Made by a program: the position numbers and the translations under genes. 39,132 bases of DNA from Phaeobacter sp. 22II1-1F12B. Its GTDB lineage: Bacteria; Pseudomonadota; Alphaproteobacteria; Rhodobacterales; Rhodobacteraceae. The notes beneath the pieces were generated by a model. That model had not been told where the DNA came from. It did no database searches and saw nothing but the letters and a program-made list of their open reading frames with translations. Shown piece by piece: positions 1 through 7,588 of the stretch; position 1 is the stretch's first letter, and each line of letters starts with the position of its first letter. The stretch spans positions 1-39,132 of the forward strand of contig NZ_AQQP01000024.1 in the NCBI RefSeq assembly GCF_002210165.1. The letters are read 5' to 3'.

Positions 1-14
1 CTAATATCAATACG

Positions 15-28
15 TTAGTGTCCACTAA
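15..28. repeat. Short inverted repeat at the window edge
   Basis: TTAGTG and CACTAA form a perfect 6-bp inverted repeat around a 2-bp centre. It lies in the otherwise empty 1-162 stretch downstream of ccdB and about 0.7 kb from a tyrosine recombinase gene. Such a short palindrome could be a recombinase core or regulator site, or chance. I see no gene in 1-162. Confidence 0.25.
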
Positions 29-162
29 TGGAACAAGAACGACAGTCAGAAGATCACGAGAAATCGAGCTCAGAAGCACCAATCGGGTCTTCGTCCAGCG
101 AGGACAACGAGAGAGATTGCTCTGACGTCGAGGATTTGACCCGCCTCCACTTTGGGATCGGT

Positions 163-456
163 TCACACCCCGTCGATCAGGATGTCCATGGCGCGCTTCA
201 AAGCGTCGCGGTGATCGGCCAGAGATCCAACTTGGTCCCGAAGCTCCGCGCCCGGCACCGCGGCCAGTTCCTGAACCCGCACGATCAACGTCGTCCCTTC
301 AAAAGCGACAGCGGGCGTGAGTCCCGGAAAGGCCACATACCGGCTTGCCTCGCGCAATGGCGCCACGATACGAGAGGCGTCAATGCCGATCAGATCGGTT
401 TGCAAATCAACGACAAGTTGGCCACCCTTGAGGCGATACAGATCGAACTGTGCCAT
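163..456 (-). CDS. ccdB: CcdB-family toxin of a type II toxin-antitoxin system
   Basis: A 97-residue protein beginning MAQFDLYR, with the CcdB hallmarks of an N-terminal strand followed by a 'LVVDLQTDLI' segment and a C-terminal helix ('HRDALKRAMDILIDGV'). The length matches the CcdB family (about 100 residues). Known family members poison DNA gyrase in plasmid-free daughter cells, so this is a post-segregational stability function. It sits 12 bp downstream of the antitoxin gene on the same strand, the standard ccdAB order. The family assignment is firm; activity of this copy is inferred. Confidence 0.9.
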   Translation of the reverse strand: MAQFDLYRLKGGQLVVDLQTDLIGIDASRIVAPLREASRYVAFPGLTPAVAFEGTTLIVRVQELAAVPGAELRDQVGSLADHRDALKRAMDILIDGV

Positions 457-468
457 ACCAAGTGGTCC

Positions 469-690
469 TCAGAAACTGCGGAAGGCCGCGAGGGGCAAAC
501 CTTCCTTGGCGATCTCTTCGGCATAGGTGTCGATTGCGGGTTGGTTCGCCTCTCGCCAAAGGCGGTTGCGTTCCACCTTGGCGGCTTTGATGATCGCCGC
601 CTCGGCCAGCCGCGACATGTTGAGGCCAAGCGCCCGCGCCGATTCCGCGACATCGGCGTCGAGGGTCAGATTGACTTTCACGCGGCCCAC
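469..690 (-). CDS. ccdA: CcdA-family antitoxin
   Basis: A 73-residue protein with an N-terminal ribbon-helix-helix DNA-binding region ('VKVNLTLDADVAESARALGL') and a C-terminal toxin-binding tail ending 'GLPLAAFRSF', the usual CcdA organisation. It starts at GTG 690, with GGGAGGT on the minus strand 4-10 bases upstream. CcdA neutralises CcdB and, with it, normally represses its own operon. The start codon lies only 22 bp from the start of the divergent recombinase gene, so its promoter must overlap that gene's 5' end. Confidence 0.88.
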   Translation of the reverse strand: MGRVKVNLTLDADVAESARALGLNMSRLAEAAIIKAAKVERNRLWREANQPAIDTYAEEIAKEGLPLAAFRSF

Positions 691-712
691 AGAGACCTCC
701 CGGAGAATGCGT

Positions 713-1771
713 ATGGATGAAAAGTATAAGTCAGGTGCAAGTCCCGATCAAGACAAGAGCGACCGGATCACACTCCCCGCCTCTGTGGCCAGTTCCGGCA
801 CACTTGACCGCCTCGTCGACACGGCCCGCGACTATGCGCGCTCCGCGGCCTCGGAGAACACACTCAAGGCCTATGCGAAGGATTGGGAACATTTCGCGCG
901 CTGGTGCCGGATGAAGGGCACCGAGCCGCTGCCGCCCTCCCCCGAGATGATCGGACTGTATCTCGCGGATCTGGCGTCCGGGTCGGGCCCCTCCCCTGCC
1001 CTATCGGTCTCGACCATCGACCGGCGCCTGTCGGGTCTCGCCTGGAACTACGCGCAGCGAGACCTCACCCTCGATCGCAAGAACCGCCACATCGCCACCG
1101 TTCTGGCGGGGATCAAGCGCAAGCATGCGCGCCCACCGGTGCAAAAGGAGGCGATCCTGGCCGAGGACATCCTCGCGATGGTGGCCACCCTGCCCTTCGA
1201 TTTGCGAGGCTTGCGGGATCGGGCAATCCTGCTTCTGGGCTATGCCGGAGGTCTGCGCCGCTCGGAAATCGTCAGCCTCGACGTCCACAAAGACGACACA
1301 CCAGATTCTCGCGGTTGGATTGAGCTCTTCGACATGGGCGCCCTCCTGACCCTCAATGCCAAGACCGGTTGGCGCGAGGTCGAGATCGGCCGCGGCTCGA
1401 GGGATCAGACTTGCCCCGTGCATGCTCTGGAACAGTGGTTGCACTTCGCAAAGATCGACTTCGGCCCTGTCTTCGTCGGCACATCTCGCGATGGCAAACG
1501 TGCTTCGGAAACGCGGCTGAACGACAAACATGTGGCCCGCCTGATCAAGCGCACGGTCCTGGATTCCAGCATAAGATCCGAGCGGCCCGAGAAAGAGCGC
1601 CTGGCGCTGTTCTCAGGTCACTCGCTGCGCGCCGGCCTCGCCAGTTCAGCCGAAGTGGATGAACGCTATGTCCAGAAACAGCTCGGTCACGCCTCCGCCG
1701 AAATGACCCGCCGCTACCAACGCCGCCGCGACCGGTTCCGGGTGAACCTGACCAAAGCCGCCGGCCTCTGA
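713..1771 (+). CDS. Tyrosine recombinase/integrase (XerC/D-like)
   Basis: A 352-residue protein with an N-terminal SAM-like core-binding domain (about 30-140) and a C-terminal catalytic domain. Catalytic residues can be read directly: Arg in 'GGLRRSE' (about 182), H-S-L-R (303-306), His in 'QLGHAS' (326) and the Tyr nucleophile in 'TRRYQRRR' (335). ATG 713 is chosen because GGAG at 702-705 lies 7 bases upstream; the frame stays open further upstream but would run antisense through ccdA. Beside ccdAB and repABC, the likely role is resolving plasmid multimers, although integrases of mobile elements have the same fold. It converges with repC, with a 12-bp gap. Confidence 0.85.
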   Translation: MDEKYKSGASPDQDKSDRITLPASVASSGTLDRLVDTARDYARSAASENTLKAYAKDWEHFARWCRMKGTEPLPPSPEMIGLYLADLASGSGPSPALSVSTIDRRLSGLAWNYAQRDLTLDRKNRHIATVLAGIKRKHARPPVQKEAILAEDILAMVATLPFDLRGLRDRAILLLGYAGGLRRSEIVSLDVHKDDTPDSRGWIELFDMGALLTLNAKTGWREVEIGRGSRDQTCPVHALEQWLHFAKIDFGPVFVGTSRDGKRASETRLNDKHVARLIKRTVLDSSIRSERPEKERLALFSGHSLRAGLASSAEVDERYVQKQLGHASAEMTRRYQRRRDRFRVNLTKAAGL

Positions 1772-1783
1772 CCCCCAGCCCCA

Positions 1784-3064
1784 TCACGCGGCCTGCCCGC
1801 TGAGCCTGCCATAGAAGCTACGCTCGAGGTGCAACTCCCCTGCCCCTGCTTTCTCGACCATGCCGCGCAGATATCCGCCCGGCGAGGAAACTTCTCCCGC
1901 GCTGTGCTTCTCGAAGACAAGGGCAAACGCTGCCGTTGCCACCTGAGTGCCCATTCGGTCTTGCGCCACGTTCCAGGCATGTTCCGAGATCCCGATCATT
2001 GGCCTGAGTTGCCCCGCAACCCGGTGCAAATCGCCCCAATCCTTCAGGAACCCGCCCATATTGCGCGCCCAAGATGCAAACTCCGGACAGGCTTGCATCA
2101 CAGTCGGCAGATCCAGCGCCGTGCGCTTCTTGCGCACCTCGGCAACCCAGTCTTCCAGCTCCCTATCAACTTGATCTTCGGGCTGGGCATTGGGCACCAC
2201 GGCCGCCGCTTCCTCTTTTTCAGAGGAATTACGTATTACAGGATTAAGTTCGTTTGTAATTAGTATATGGGGGTCGGAAATGACCTCCCTGGGGTTCATT
2301 TCTTGAGTTTTCTCAGAAACTTGTTCCTTAGTTTGCTGCATATTTTCCACAGGCTCAACCGCCTGAATTGCCTTGAGATAGGCGGCTTCAACACGCTCCT
2401 GAAGCTCCTTGAACCAGGTCAGCAGCCGTGCCAGTTGATCTGAGGCTTCATGGCGGCGCGGAAGCCGATCCAGAAGCTCATCAAAGAGGCCCGTGAACTG
2501 TGTCCAGGGCCCGCGCAACGCGCTGCTGACTGCGGCTTCGATTCGTGCGCGGATCATCCGGCGGGCGACCGTGATTTGACGCTTCAGACGCTGGCAGAGC
2601 TCGCGTTCGGCCTGCAACTCGGCATGAAGCTCCTCGAACTCAAGGGCGCGAGCCGAAAGCGGCGACAGATCGAAGCCATAGGCCTCGACGATGCGGCCAT
2701 TGGCGTCTCTGCGGCCCCACCGCTTGCCATTGGGGCTGTCCTGGAAGGAAATCACACCGAGCTCGGCCAGTCGCCGCGCATGGCGCTTGAGAGCAGAGAG
2801 CGAAAACCCGGTCTGCTCCATCAGATAGGCGTTCGACGCCCAGACGATCGGGCGCTGCCCCTTTTCCCAGTCCTGGGCCTGGGTGAATGCCCCGAGCGTG
2901 TCGAGGAGCATCATGTCTCCGGCCTTGAGGCCGATGTAGGCCCCTACCCGCTTCACGGCCACGAAGGCCTGCGTTTTGGGAATGGCTACCTGTTCACCGG
3001 CTTGGGCAAGCTGCTCTGCGATGCCAAGACCCGGTGTTGGCTTGCGCCAACCTGTATGTTTCAT
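1784..3064 (-). CDS. repC: RepC replication initiator of a repABC plasmid
   Basis: A 426-residue protein beginning MKHTGWRKPTPG, the typical RepC opening. The N-terminal winged-helix region runs to about residue 180 and contains 'LMEQTGFSLSALKRHARRLAELGVI' (HTH). A low-complexity linker follows at about 240-300, then a C-terminal domain. Length fits the family (about 400-440). RepC is the limiting initiator of repABC replicons and in characterised cases acts on an origin inside its own gene. Its Shine-Dalgarno GGAGG (3077-3081 on the minus strand) lies inside a hairpin, and an antisense RNA is encoded just upstream, so expression is probably controlled at the leader. It is last in the leftward repA-repB-repC operon. 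Confidence 0.95.
   Translation of the reverse strand: MKHTGWRKPTPGLGIAEQLAQAGEQVAIPKTQAFVAVKRVGAYIGLKAGDMMLLDTLGAFTQAQDWEKGQRPIVWASNAYLMEQTGFSLSALKRHARRLAELGVISFQDSPNGKRWGRRDANGRIVEAYGFDLSPLSARALEFEELHAELQAERELCQRLKRQITVARRMIRARIEAAVSSALRGPWTQFTGLFDELLDRLPRRHEASDQLARLLTWFKELQERVEAAYLKAIQAVEPVENMQQTKEQVSEKTQEMNPREVISDPHILITNELNPVIRNSSEKEEAAAVVPNAQPEDQVDRELEDWVAEVRKKRTALDLPTVMQACPEFASWARNMGGFLKDWGDLHRVAGQLRPMIGISEHAWNVAQDRMGTQVATAAFALVFEKHSAGEVSSPGGYLRGMVEKAGAGELHLERSFYGRLSGQAA
2205..2350. other. AT-rich tract inside repC, candidate oriV
   Basis: Within an otherwise GC-rich coding sequence, about 140 bp is conspicuously AT-rich, with runs such as 'GTAATTAGTATATG' and 'GCTGCATATTTTCCAC'. It encodes the low-complexity linker of RepC. 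In studied repABC plasmids the replication origin lies in such an AT-rich region in the middle of repC. The composition is seen directly; the origin role is inferred. Confidence 0.6.
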
Positions 3065-3072
3065 GCCTGTTT

Positions 3073-3094
3073 CTCACCTCCAGTTATGTGGAGG
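3073..3094 (-). promoter_or_regulatory. repC leader hairpin sequestering the Shine-Dalgarno (S-element)
   Basis: CCTCCA (3077-3082) and TGGAGG (3089-3094) form a perfect 6-bp stem with a 6-base loop. In the minus-strand transcript the downstream arm contains the repC Shine-Dalgarno GGAGGTGAG, so folding would hide it. The upstream arm overlaps a segment (3091-3106) complementary to 3206-3220, giving a competing long-range pairing that would release the Shine-Dalgarno. This matches the S/L element model described for Rhizobium repABC plasmids; its operation here is inferred. Confidence 0.7.
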
Positions 3095-3128
3095 CAAAAG
3101 AAAGCCGTTCGCCGAAGTGGCGTTCTTG

Positions 3129-3157
3129 TTGACAGTGATTCGCGGGAGAGATATCTT
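3129..3157 (+). promoter_or_regulatory. Sigma-70-type promoter of the antisense RNA
   Basis: A perfect -35 TTGACA (3129-3134), 17-bp spacing and -10 TATCTT (3152-3157) point rightward, against the repABC transcript. The predicted start is near 3164. No protein-coding gene follows on this strand, but a terminator hairpin lies 20-50 bases downstream, as expected for the repABC counter-transcribed RNA. Confidence 0.8.
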
Positions 3158-3163
3158 CTAAGC

Positions 3164-3217
3164 GACCAAACTTTTCAGATTAGCTCTCAGGCCACGCTGC
3201 TTGGGGGCTTTTCTTTT
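3164..3217 (+). ncRNA. Counter-transcribed antisense RNA (incompatibility ctRNA) of repABC
   Basis: An RNA of about 54 nt is predicted from the promoter at 3129-3157. It ends in a rho-independent terminator: AGCTCTCAGGC (3182-3192), a 6-base loop, then GCTTGGGGGCT (3199-3209), 11 pairs including G-U pairs in RNA, followed by TTTTCTTTT. Position (repB-repC gap), orientation and size agree with ctRNAs of other repABC plasmids, which repress repC and determine incompatibility. Pairing with the leader would mask the 5' part of the long-range duplex and favour the hairpin that hides the repC Shine-Dalgarno. Confidence 0.8.
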
Positions 3218-3224
3218 GCCTAGA

Positions 3225-4220
3225 TCATTGTTCTGACTGCTCCTCTTTCGTCGCGAGGAATTCACTGTACAGCTGATCGAGTCGGCCCGAGAGAAAGTCC
3301 CCGAACTCGGTCGAGTCTTGCGCCGTGAGTGAAATGCTGAATGCCTTTCCGGATCGGCCGATGACGCCTTTGATGCGGCCTTTGCCGGCGGTCCAAGTAC
3401 GTTTCTTGGGCGTGGCACGCGTTTTTCGGCTTTTCGGCGCCCTGCCCGCTTCTGCTAGCTTGCTGTGCAGGAACTCGAAGCGTGCATCGCTATCGAGACC
3501 CTGAAAACCGTCGAACTCCAAAGCTCCTTTGAGGATCTTCTCATTCTTGGGCTCCGAGGCCAACTTCTTGAAATCCTCCCAACGATCACGCCCGATCTGC
3601 TTGGCTGGGCCAATCTGTTCGATGACGTTCCGCGGGACGTTCTGCGCCACTGAAAGCATGCGCGAAAGCAAAGTACCGTCAATGGTCAGGGCGGACTGGA
3701 TCACGTCCTTTGCTTGCCCCATATCCAAAAGGCTCTTCGCAAATAGGGCCTTCTCAATAAATGAGAGATCTGCGCGCGCAGTGTTCTCCTGCCCTTGAGC
3801 AAGAATGTGGGCCACGTCGTCCATCGGCTTTACTACTGCGCGAACCTTACGGCCGAGCGCCGATGCAACTCGCACACGGCGATGCCCGAAGACGATCATG
3901 TAGCGGCCATCTGCTTCTGGATGCGGTCGAAGCAATACCGGTGTGTCCTGGCGACCGGCCGCGATCGATGCTTTCAGTTCGTTGAACGCAATATCGTCAT
4001 CACTAAGCCGATCCGAGACGAATGACACATCGATCAATTGCGGATCGATCTCGACAATGGTCTCGCCTTCAAGAAGACGCTTCGAGTTCTCCGCAAGGCT
4101 ATCAATCGAAACCTTCATCGATTTCGAAGCACCGCGCATTGCGTATCCAGAGCGACCGGAATCCTTGGGCTGCTCCGGCGAGCCGGCCATGACGCTCTTC
4201 AGGAGGTCTTTGCGCGCCAT
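3225..4220 (-). CDS. repB: RepB, ParB-family centromere-binding protein
   Basis: A 331-residue protein beginning MARKDLL, as many RepB proteins do. The ParB nuclease-like fold region carries 'GHRRVR' (about 112-117) and 'ENTARADLS' (145-153), followed by a helix-turn-helix at about 168-190. ATG 4220 is preferred over TTG 4223 because AGGAG lies 8 bases upstream of it. RepB binds parS and works with RepA to segregate the plasmid. Two copies of a candidate parS repeat lie just upstream, between repA and repB. It is the middle gene of the repABC operon. Confidence 0.93.
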   Translation of the reverse strand: MARKDLLKSVMAGSPEQPKDSGRSGYAMRGASKSMKVSIDSLAENSKRLLEGETIVEIDPQLIDVSFVSDRLSDDDIAFNELKASIAAGRQDTPVLLRPHPEADGRYMIVFGHRRVRVASALGRKVRAVVKPMDDVAHILAQGQENTARADLSFIEKALFAKSLLDMGQAKDVIQSALTIDGTLLSRMLSVAQNVPRNVIEQIGPAKQIGRDRWEDFKKLASEPKNEKILKGALEFDGFQGLDSDARFEFLHSKLAEAGRAPKSRKTRATPKKRTWTAGKGRIKGVIGRSGKAFSISLTAQDSTEFGDFLSGRLDQLYSEFLATKEEQSEQ

Positions 4221-4276
4221 CAAGCCATCTCCTTTTCGTCAGAATCCAACCTACGCGCTGCGCGCATTTCGACAGT

Positions 4277-4318
4277 TGCACGGCTGTCAAAACTGGCTCT
4301 CTGCACGGCTGTCAAAAC
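4277..4318. repeat. Two direct copies of a 17-mer between repA and repB, candidate parS
   Basis: TGCACGGCTGTCAAAAC occurs at 4277-4293 and 4302-4318, 25 bp apart, and a third time at 5805-5821 upstream of repA, always in the same orientation. The core is an imperfect palindrome (TTG...CAA around GGC). The first copy also has a flanking GACAG/CTGTC inverted repeat (4271-4275, 4284-4288). repABC plasmids keep partition sites around the repA-repB junction and near repA, so these are the best RepB-binding candidates. Confidence 0.65.
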
Positions 4319-4323
4319 CTCAT

Positions 4324-5535
4324 TCATTCACGCCCCCAAGCCTTGTGGATCAGTTCGGCGATCTCGTCGTTCACATCATTCAAAGAAGTCACTGCGCGGT
4401 CGTAAGTAGTCCGCACGAACTGAGACCGCTCAATTTCGTAAAGCGTCTGTTTGGTGATCCCAGCGTCGGAGATCGCCGTAGATTTTAGCACAGGAGCCGA
4501 CAGCATCTGATTTGGAAACATCGCCTGGAGGAACCCAACCATCTGCTTCTGGGGGCCGTCCGTTGGTTCAAATCGCGTTACAAGGTAACGGAACCACTTC
4601 AGGCGCATGTTCGCTCCAGCGTCACGGATCGTCTTCATGATCCCGCCCAGCATCAGGAGAAATTGGCTCATCGACATGACGTCCAGCATCTGAGGATGGA
4701 CCGTCACAATGACCGAGGAAGAAGCCGTGAGAGCAGTGAGTGTGAGGTAGCCCAGCTGAGGAGGGCAATCGATCACAACCACGTCATAGCGGTCATCAAC
4801 CTCGCTAAGCGCCTTCGATATACGAGTGAAGAAGGTACGGCCCTCATGGGGATCGCTACTCGTCAAAGCAACAGGGGTATCGTATTCGTACTCTTGAAGC
4901 TCGAGACTTGCCGGAACGATATCTAGGTTGGGAAAATTTGTTGGCCGGATCACCTCTGTGATCGGCTTGCGCTCGTCATCATACCGAAGTGTCTCGTAGA
5001 GCGAAGGCACGTTGTCGAGTTCAGGCTGAATGCCGTGCAAAGCTGTGAGCGACGCTTGAGGGTCCAAGTCGATCGCAAGAACTCGATGCCCTTTCAACGC
5101 CAAGTGCTGCGCGAGGTGAGCGGCGGTAGTGGTCTTTCCCGAGCCCCCTTTGAAGTTCACGACAGACACGACGTGCAGTTCTTCGCCAGGTTGCCGATAG
5201 GGGACATAACGGCGTTTTCCGGGGCGGCCATGCTTGTCGAGATAAGCTCTCAGTTCCAGCATCTGCTCGGCCGAGTAGCTGCGCCTCCCGGACGACGATG
5301 TTTCAGGTTCAGGACCTTTGCCTTCGAGATGAAGCTTCTTAATGGTCGACTGCGTCACGCCGAGATAGTAGGCAACCTCGGCCAATGAAAACTGACGTAG
5401 ACCTTTTTGAGCGTCGGGAGGATACTGTTCCTGACGCAACATATTGAGGCGGTCGGAAATCAACTCTCCTTGCTGTAGGATGATCTCGTCGAAGGATTGA
5501 TCCTTCGTATCAGCCGTAAAAGACCGTTCTCGCAT
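4324..5535 (-). CDS. repA: RepA, ParA-family partition ATPase
   Basis: A 403-residue protein. The N-terminal third has a helix-turn-helix ('FSLAEVAYYLGVTQSTIKKL', about 49-68). The deviant Walker A motif KGGSGKTT spans 129-136, and a Walker B-like 'VVVIDCPPQLG' follows. This is the RepA plan: an ATPase that drives segregation with RepB and represses the repABC promoter. GAGGG lies about 8 bases upstream of ATG 5535. It is the first gene of the leftward operon. A possible promoter on the minus strand, TTGTTA-17-TAGATG about 50 bases upstream, is weak and unproven. Confidence 0.95.
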   Translation of the reverse strand: MRERSFTADTKDQSFDEIILQQGELISDRLNMLRQEQYPPDAQKGLRQFSLAEVAYYLGVTQSTIKKLHLEGKGPEPETSSSGRRSYSAEQMLELRAYLDKHGRPGKRRYVPYRQPGEELHVVSVVNFKGGSGKTTTAAHLAQHLALKGHRVLAIDLDPQASLTALHGIQPELDNVPSLYETLRYDDERKPITEVIRPTNFPNLDIVPASLELQEYEYDTPVALTSSDPHEGRTFFTRISKALSEVDDRYDVVVIDCPPQLGYLTLTALTASSSVIVTVHPQMLDVMSMSQFLLMLGGIMKTIRDAGANMRLKWFRYLVTRFEPTDGPQKQMVGFLQAMFPNQMLSAPVLKSTAISDAGITKQTLYEIERSQFVRTTYDRAVTSLNDVNDEIAELIHKAWGRE

Positions 5536-5995
5536 CTGCCTGCCCTCTAAATATCGCTTTTTCGGCGGTTTCGCTCTTTAAACTGTCATCTACACAGAAA
5601 AATGAGTCTTAACAACAATTTTCACCCGATGGCTCGAACTCCACCGAGACACCTGCTGGCTTAGATGTTCCGGCAAATTGTAGTGATCGCGGAAGATGGC
5701 CGCCCAATATATGGGAACTTCTTCGACATCAGCAGATCAGAAGTTGACCTAAACTTCGCGTCTCTCCCGTCGCAATTATTTGCTTTTATTGCCTTTTCTA
5801 TCTTTGCACGGCTGTCAAAACGGAACCAACTCGAGGCATAGACGCGCCTGTGCAAGCCCGGAAAACCAAGACAAGGAAGCAGTATGTGTCAGCACGAACT
5901 TGGATCCGATCTGCAATCATTTACTTCGGCCAAGCGTATCGACCAGGGTACTCTAAAACATAAGCAAGTCTTACCAGAGGGAAGATAAACAGCGG
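5536..5995. other. Non-coding region upstream of repA, with a third candidate parS copy
   Basis: About 460 bp without a convincing gene. It should hold the repABC promoter (expected within about 100 bp of 5535) and includes TGCACGGCTGTCAAAAC at 5805-5821, identical to the two copies between repA and repB. The 5760-5805 stretch is AT-rich. A 64-codon minus-strand reading frame here lacks a ribosome-binding site and family resemblance and is not called. Confidence 0.6.
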
Positions 5996-6023
5996 GAATC
6001 GGCTGGGTAGCCCCAGCCGATTC
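5996..6023 (-). terminator. Strong hairpin just after the DUF736 pseudogene
   Basis: GAATCGGCTGGG (5996-6007) and CCCAGCCGATTC (6012-6023) pair perfectly over 12 bp with a 4-base loop, starting 6 bases past the stop codon of the leftward DUF736 gene. There is no long T-run, but position and stability suggest a transcription terminator or mRNA end, and it also insulates repABC. Confidence 0.6.
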
Positions 6024-6029
6024 TATGCT

Positions 6030-6368
6030 TCACGCTGCGTCTTTGGGACCCCAGGGGATGACGGCCTGCAGGGACAGATCGTCCTGGTTCGCGGCCTTGC
6101 CGAGGTTGGCGTTGAAGCCGTGGTCGCGGATGGTCAGCGTGAAGTAGTCGGCGCTGGTCTCCTTGTTCTGCTTCTTCCGGATGCCGCCGCACTAAACCAG
6201 CTTGCCGAGCGGGGAGCGGCCGAGGACGCGGTGCGCGGGGGCCAAAGGGTTCGTGCTCGCGACGGGTTCGACCGTGATGTCGAGGTCGAAGGTCAGCGTC
6301 GAGATGGAGCCGACGCCCTTTGCGGTTTCGATGTCGGCGCTGGTGAATTTGATGCAGCTCGTGGTCAT
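6030..6368 (-). pseudogene. DUF736 family protein, interrupted by an in-frame stop
   Basis: The frame starts at ATG 6368 with AAGGAG 8-13 bases upstream and reads 'ADIETAKGVGSISTLTFDLD' to 'GRSPLGKLV'. A TAG follows at 6192-6194, and the same frame continues with 'CGGIRKKQN' and the family-typical end 'NLGKAANQDDLSLQAVIPWG'. DUF736 proteins (about 100-112 residues) are common on alphaproteobacterial plasmids; their role is unknown. The codon at the stop is usually Glu or similar, so a single G-to-T change would explain it. Read-through or a sequencing error are alternatives. Confidence 0.85.
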
Positions 6369-7003
6369 AGCTCTTCTCCTTGTTTGTGTTGCAATGATGG
6401 TCACCTGGCAGCTGGCCAAGGCCCGGCCACACCGAAGGCGAAGCGTGAGCGGAGAGGGGCGGGCGCCGGTCTTTTTGGTCCGCGAGGAATGGCCCACCCC
6501 TGTTCTTTGGTGGGTTAGGGGAAAAAAGATCGGCGGCGACCTTTGTGGACGGGACGACAGCTGCGACCAGCATGTCATGCAACTCAGACAAAGGGAGAAG
6601 AGCGGTAGCCGCGAAGGAAGGTAGGTGAACTGCCGAGGGAGATGCCGCCGATTGGCGATCTGGTGAAAAGCTGAGATATTAGCCCTGAGGTGCCGACAGG
6701 TCACACTCTCGGAAACACGAAAACCAACCTCAGCGCAGCGCCCCGGGCTAAATGACCGAAGATGTGGGGCTATTAGCAATCGGGAAGAAGCCATAGGGCA
6801 GGGTACCGGTCAGGAGAAAATGCCCGTTGAAGACCCTCAGCTCCGAAACGGTCATTAAGTTACCGTGCAGCTAATGGCGGCAACGAGCCCAGAGTGAGCG
6901 ATGCTGCGCGCTCCACCAATGTCAGTTTTGGTGGTGATCGGCGAAATTGTGTATTTTTGGAAGCACCGCCAAAAGCTCTACAAAGTGTTCGCGGTGCGCG
7001 GTA
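6369..7003. other. 635 bp without a recognisable gene
   Basis: Apart from the ribosome-binding site of the DUF736 gene (near 6376-6381) I see no gene, RNA or mobile element here. The open frames present overlap the DUF736 gene antisense or lack initiation signals. It probably holds the DUF736 promoter and the end of the leftward cytochrome c transcript. Confidence 0.5.
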
Positions 7004-7550
7004 TCACGGGAACCCCGCACGCATGTATGCGATGATTTTCCAGATTTCTTCTTCAGTCAGCGCTTCCCTGAAGGCTGGCATTTCTGTTCCGAAGCGCTGA
7101 CCGCCCTCAGAAATTGCCCAGAGCAGATACTCGTCTCCCGACATCGGCATCTGAACAAACCATCTAAGGAGAGCCGGAGAAGGCACGAGAGACCGACCGG
7201 CCTCACCATCCCCGAGACCCTCGGCTCCATGACAACTTGCGCAGTTCGCTGTGTATAGCGTCTGGCCTTCCGCGATAACTTCAGGCGTCGCGCGAATAGT
7301 GCTCCGAGCCACCCGATGAGCCGCGGGCACGCACTCGTTCATGTAAGTCCAATGTCGTTGCATGCGCTATTGCTGGCCCGGACCCATGTTGCCGTGTCCC
7401 CAGCCAGGCATGCGTTCAGACCACATGTGGTTCGGTCCCATTGGCCCGTGACCCCACCCAATCGCCTCGCTGCTGCTGTGCGAAGGCTACAGTAGCAGAG
7501 ATCATACACACCGCAACCTTACCAAAATAGCGTGATTTATGCTGCTTCAT
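7004..7550 (-). pseudogene. Secreted cytochrome c, broken by a frameshift and a stop codon
   Basis: Starting at ATG 7550 (GGAG upstream), the first frame encodes a signal peptide (MKQHKSRYFGK, then a hydrophobic core ending 'ATVAFA') but stops after 44 codons. From about 7460 another frame continues with a Gly/Met/His-rich stretch ('GPMGPNHMWSERMPGWGHGN'), hits TAG at 7367-7369, then encodes the cytochrome c domain with haem motif CASCH and distal-ligand candidates 'MPAF'. At least two lesions are needed: one base gained or lost in a G-rich stretch (about 7451-7463) and CAG to TAG. It lies downstream of DUF411 in the same direction. Confidence 0.8.
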
Positions 7551-7588
7551 AGTCTTCTCCTTATGGTTTCCGATCAATGAAATTGCCG

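Noticed and set aside
28-720. Long plus-strand frame of 230 codons
   Set aside because: It runs antisense across ccdB and ccdA, has no family resemblance and is explained by the codon bias of the real genes.
5661-5855. 64-codon minus-strand frame upstream of repA
   Set aside because: It covers a candidate parS copy in an AT-rich control region, lacks initiation signals and resembles nothing.
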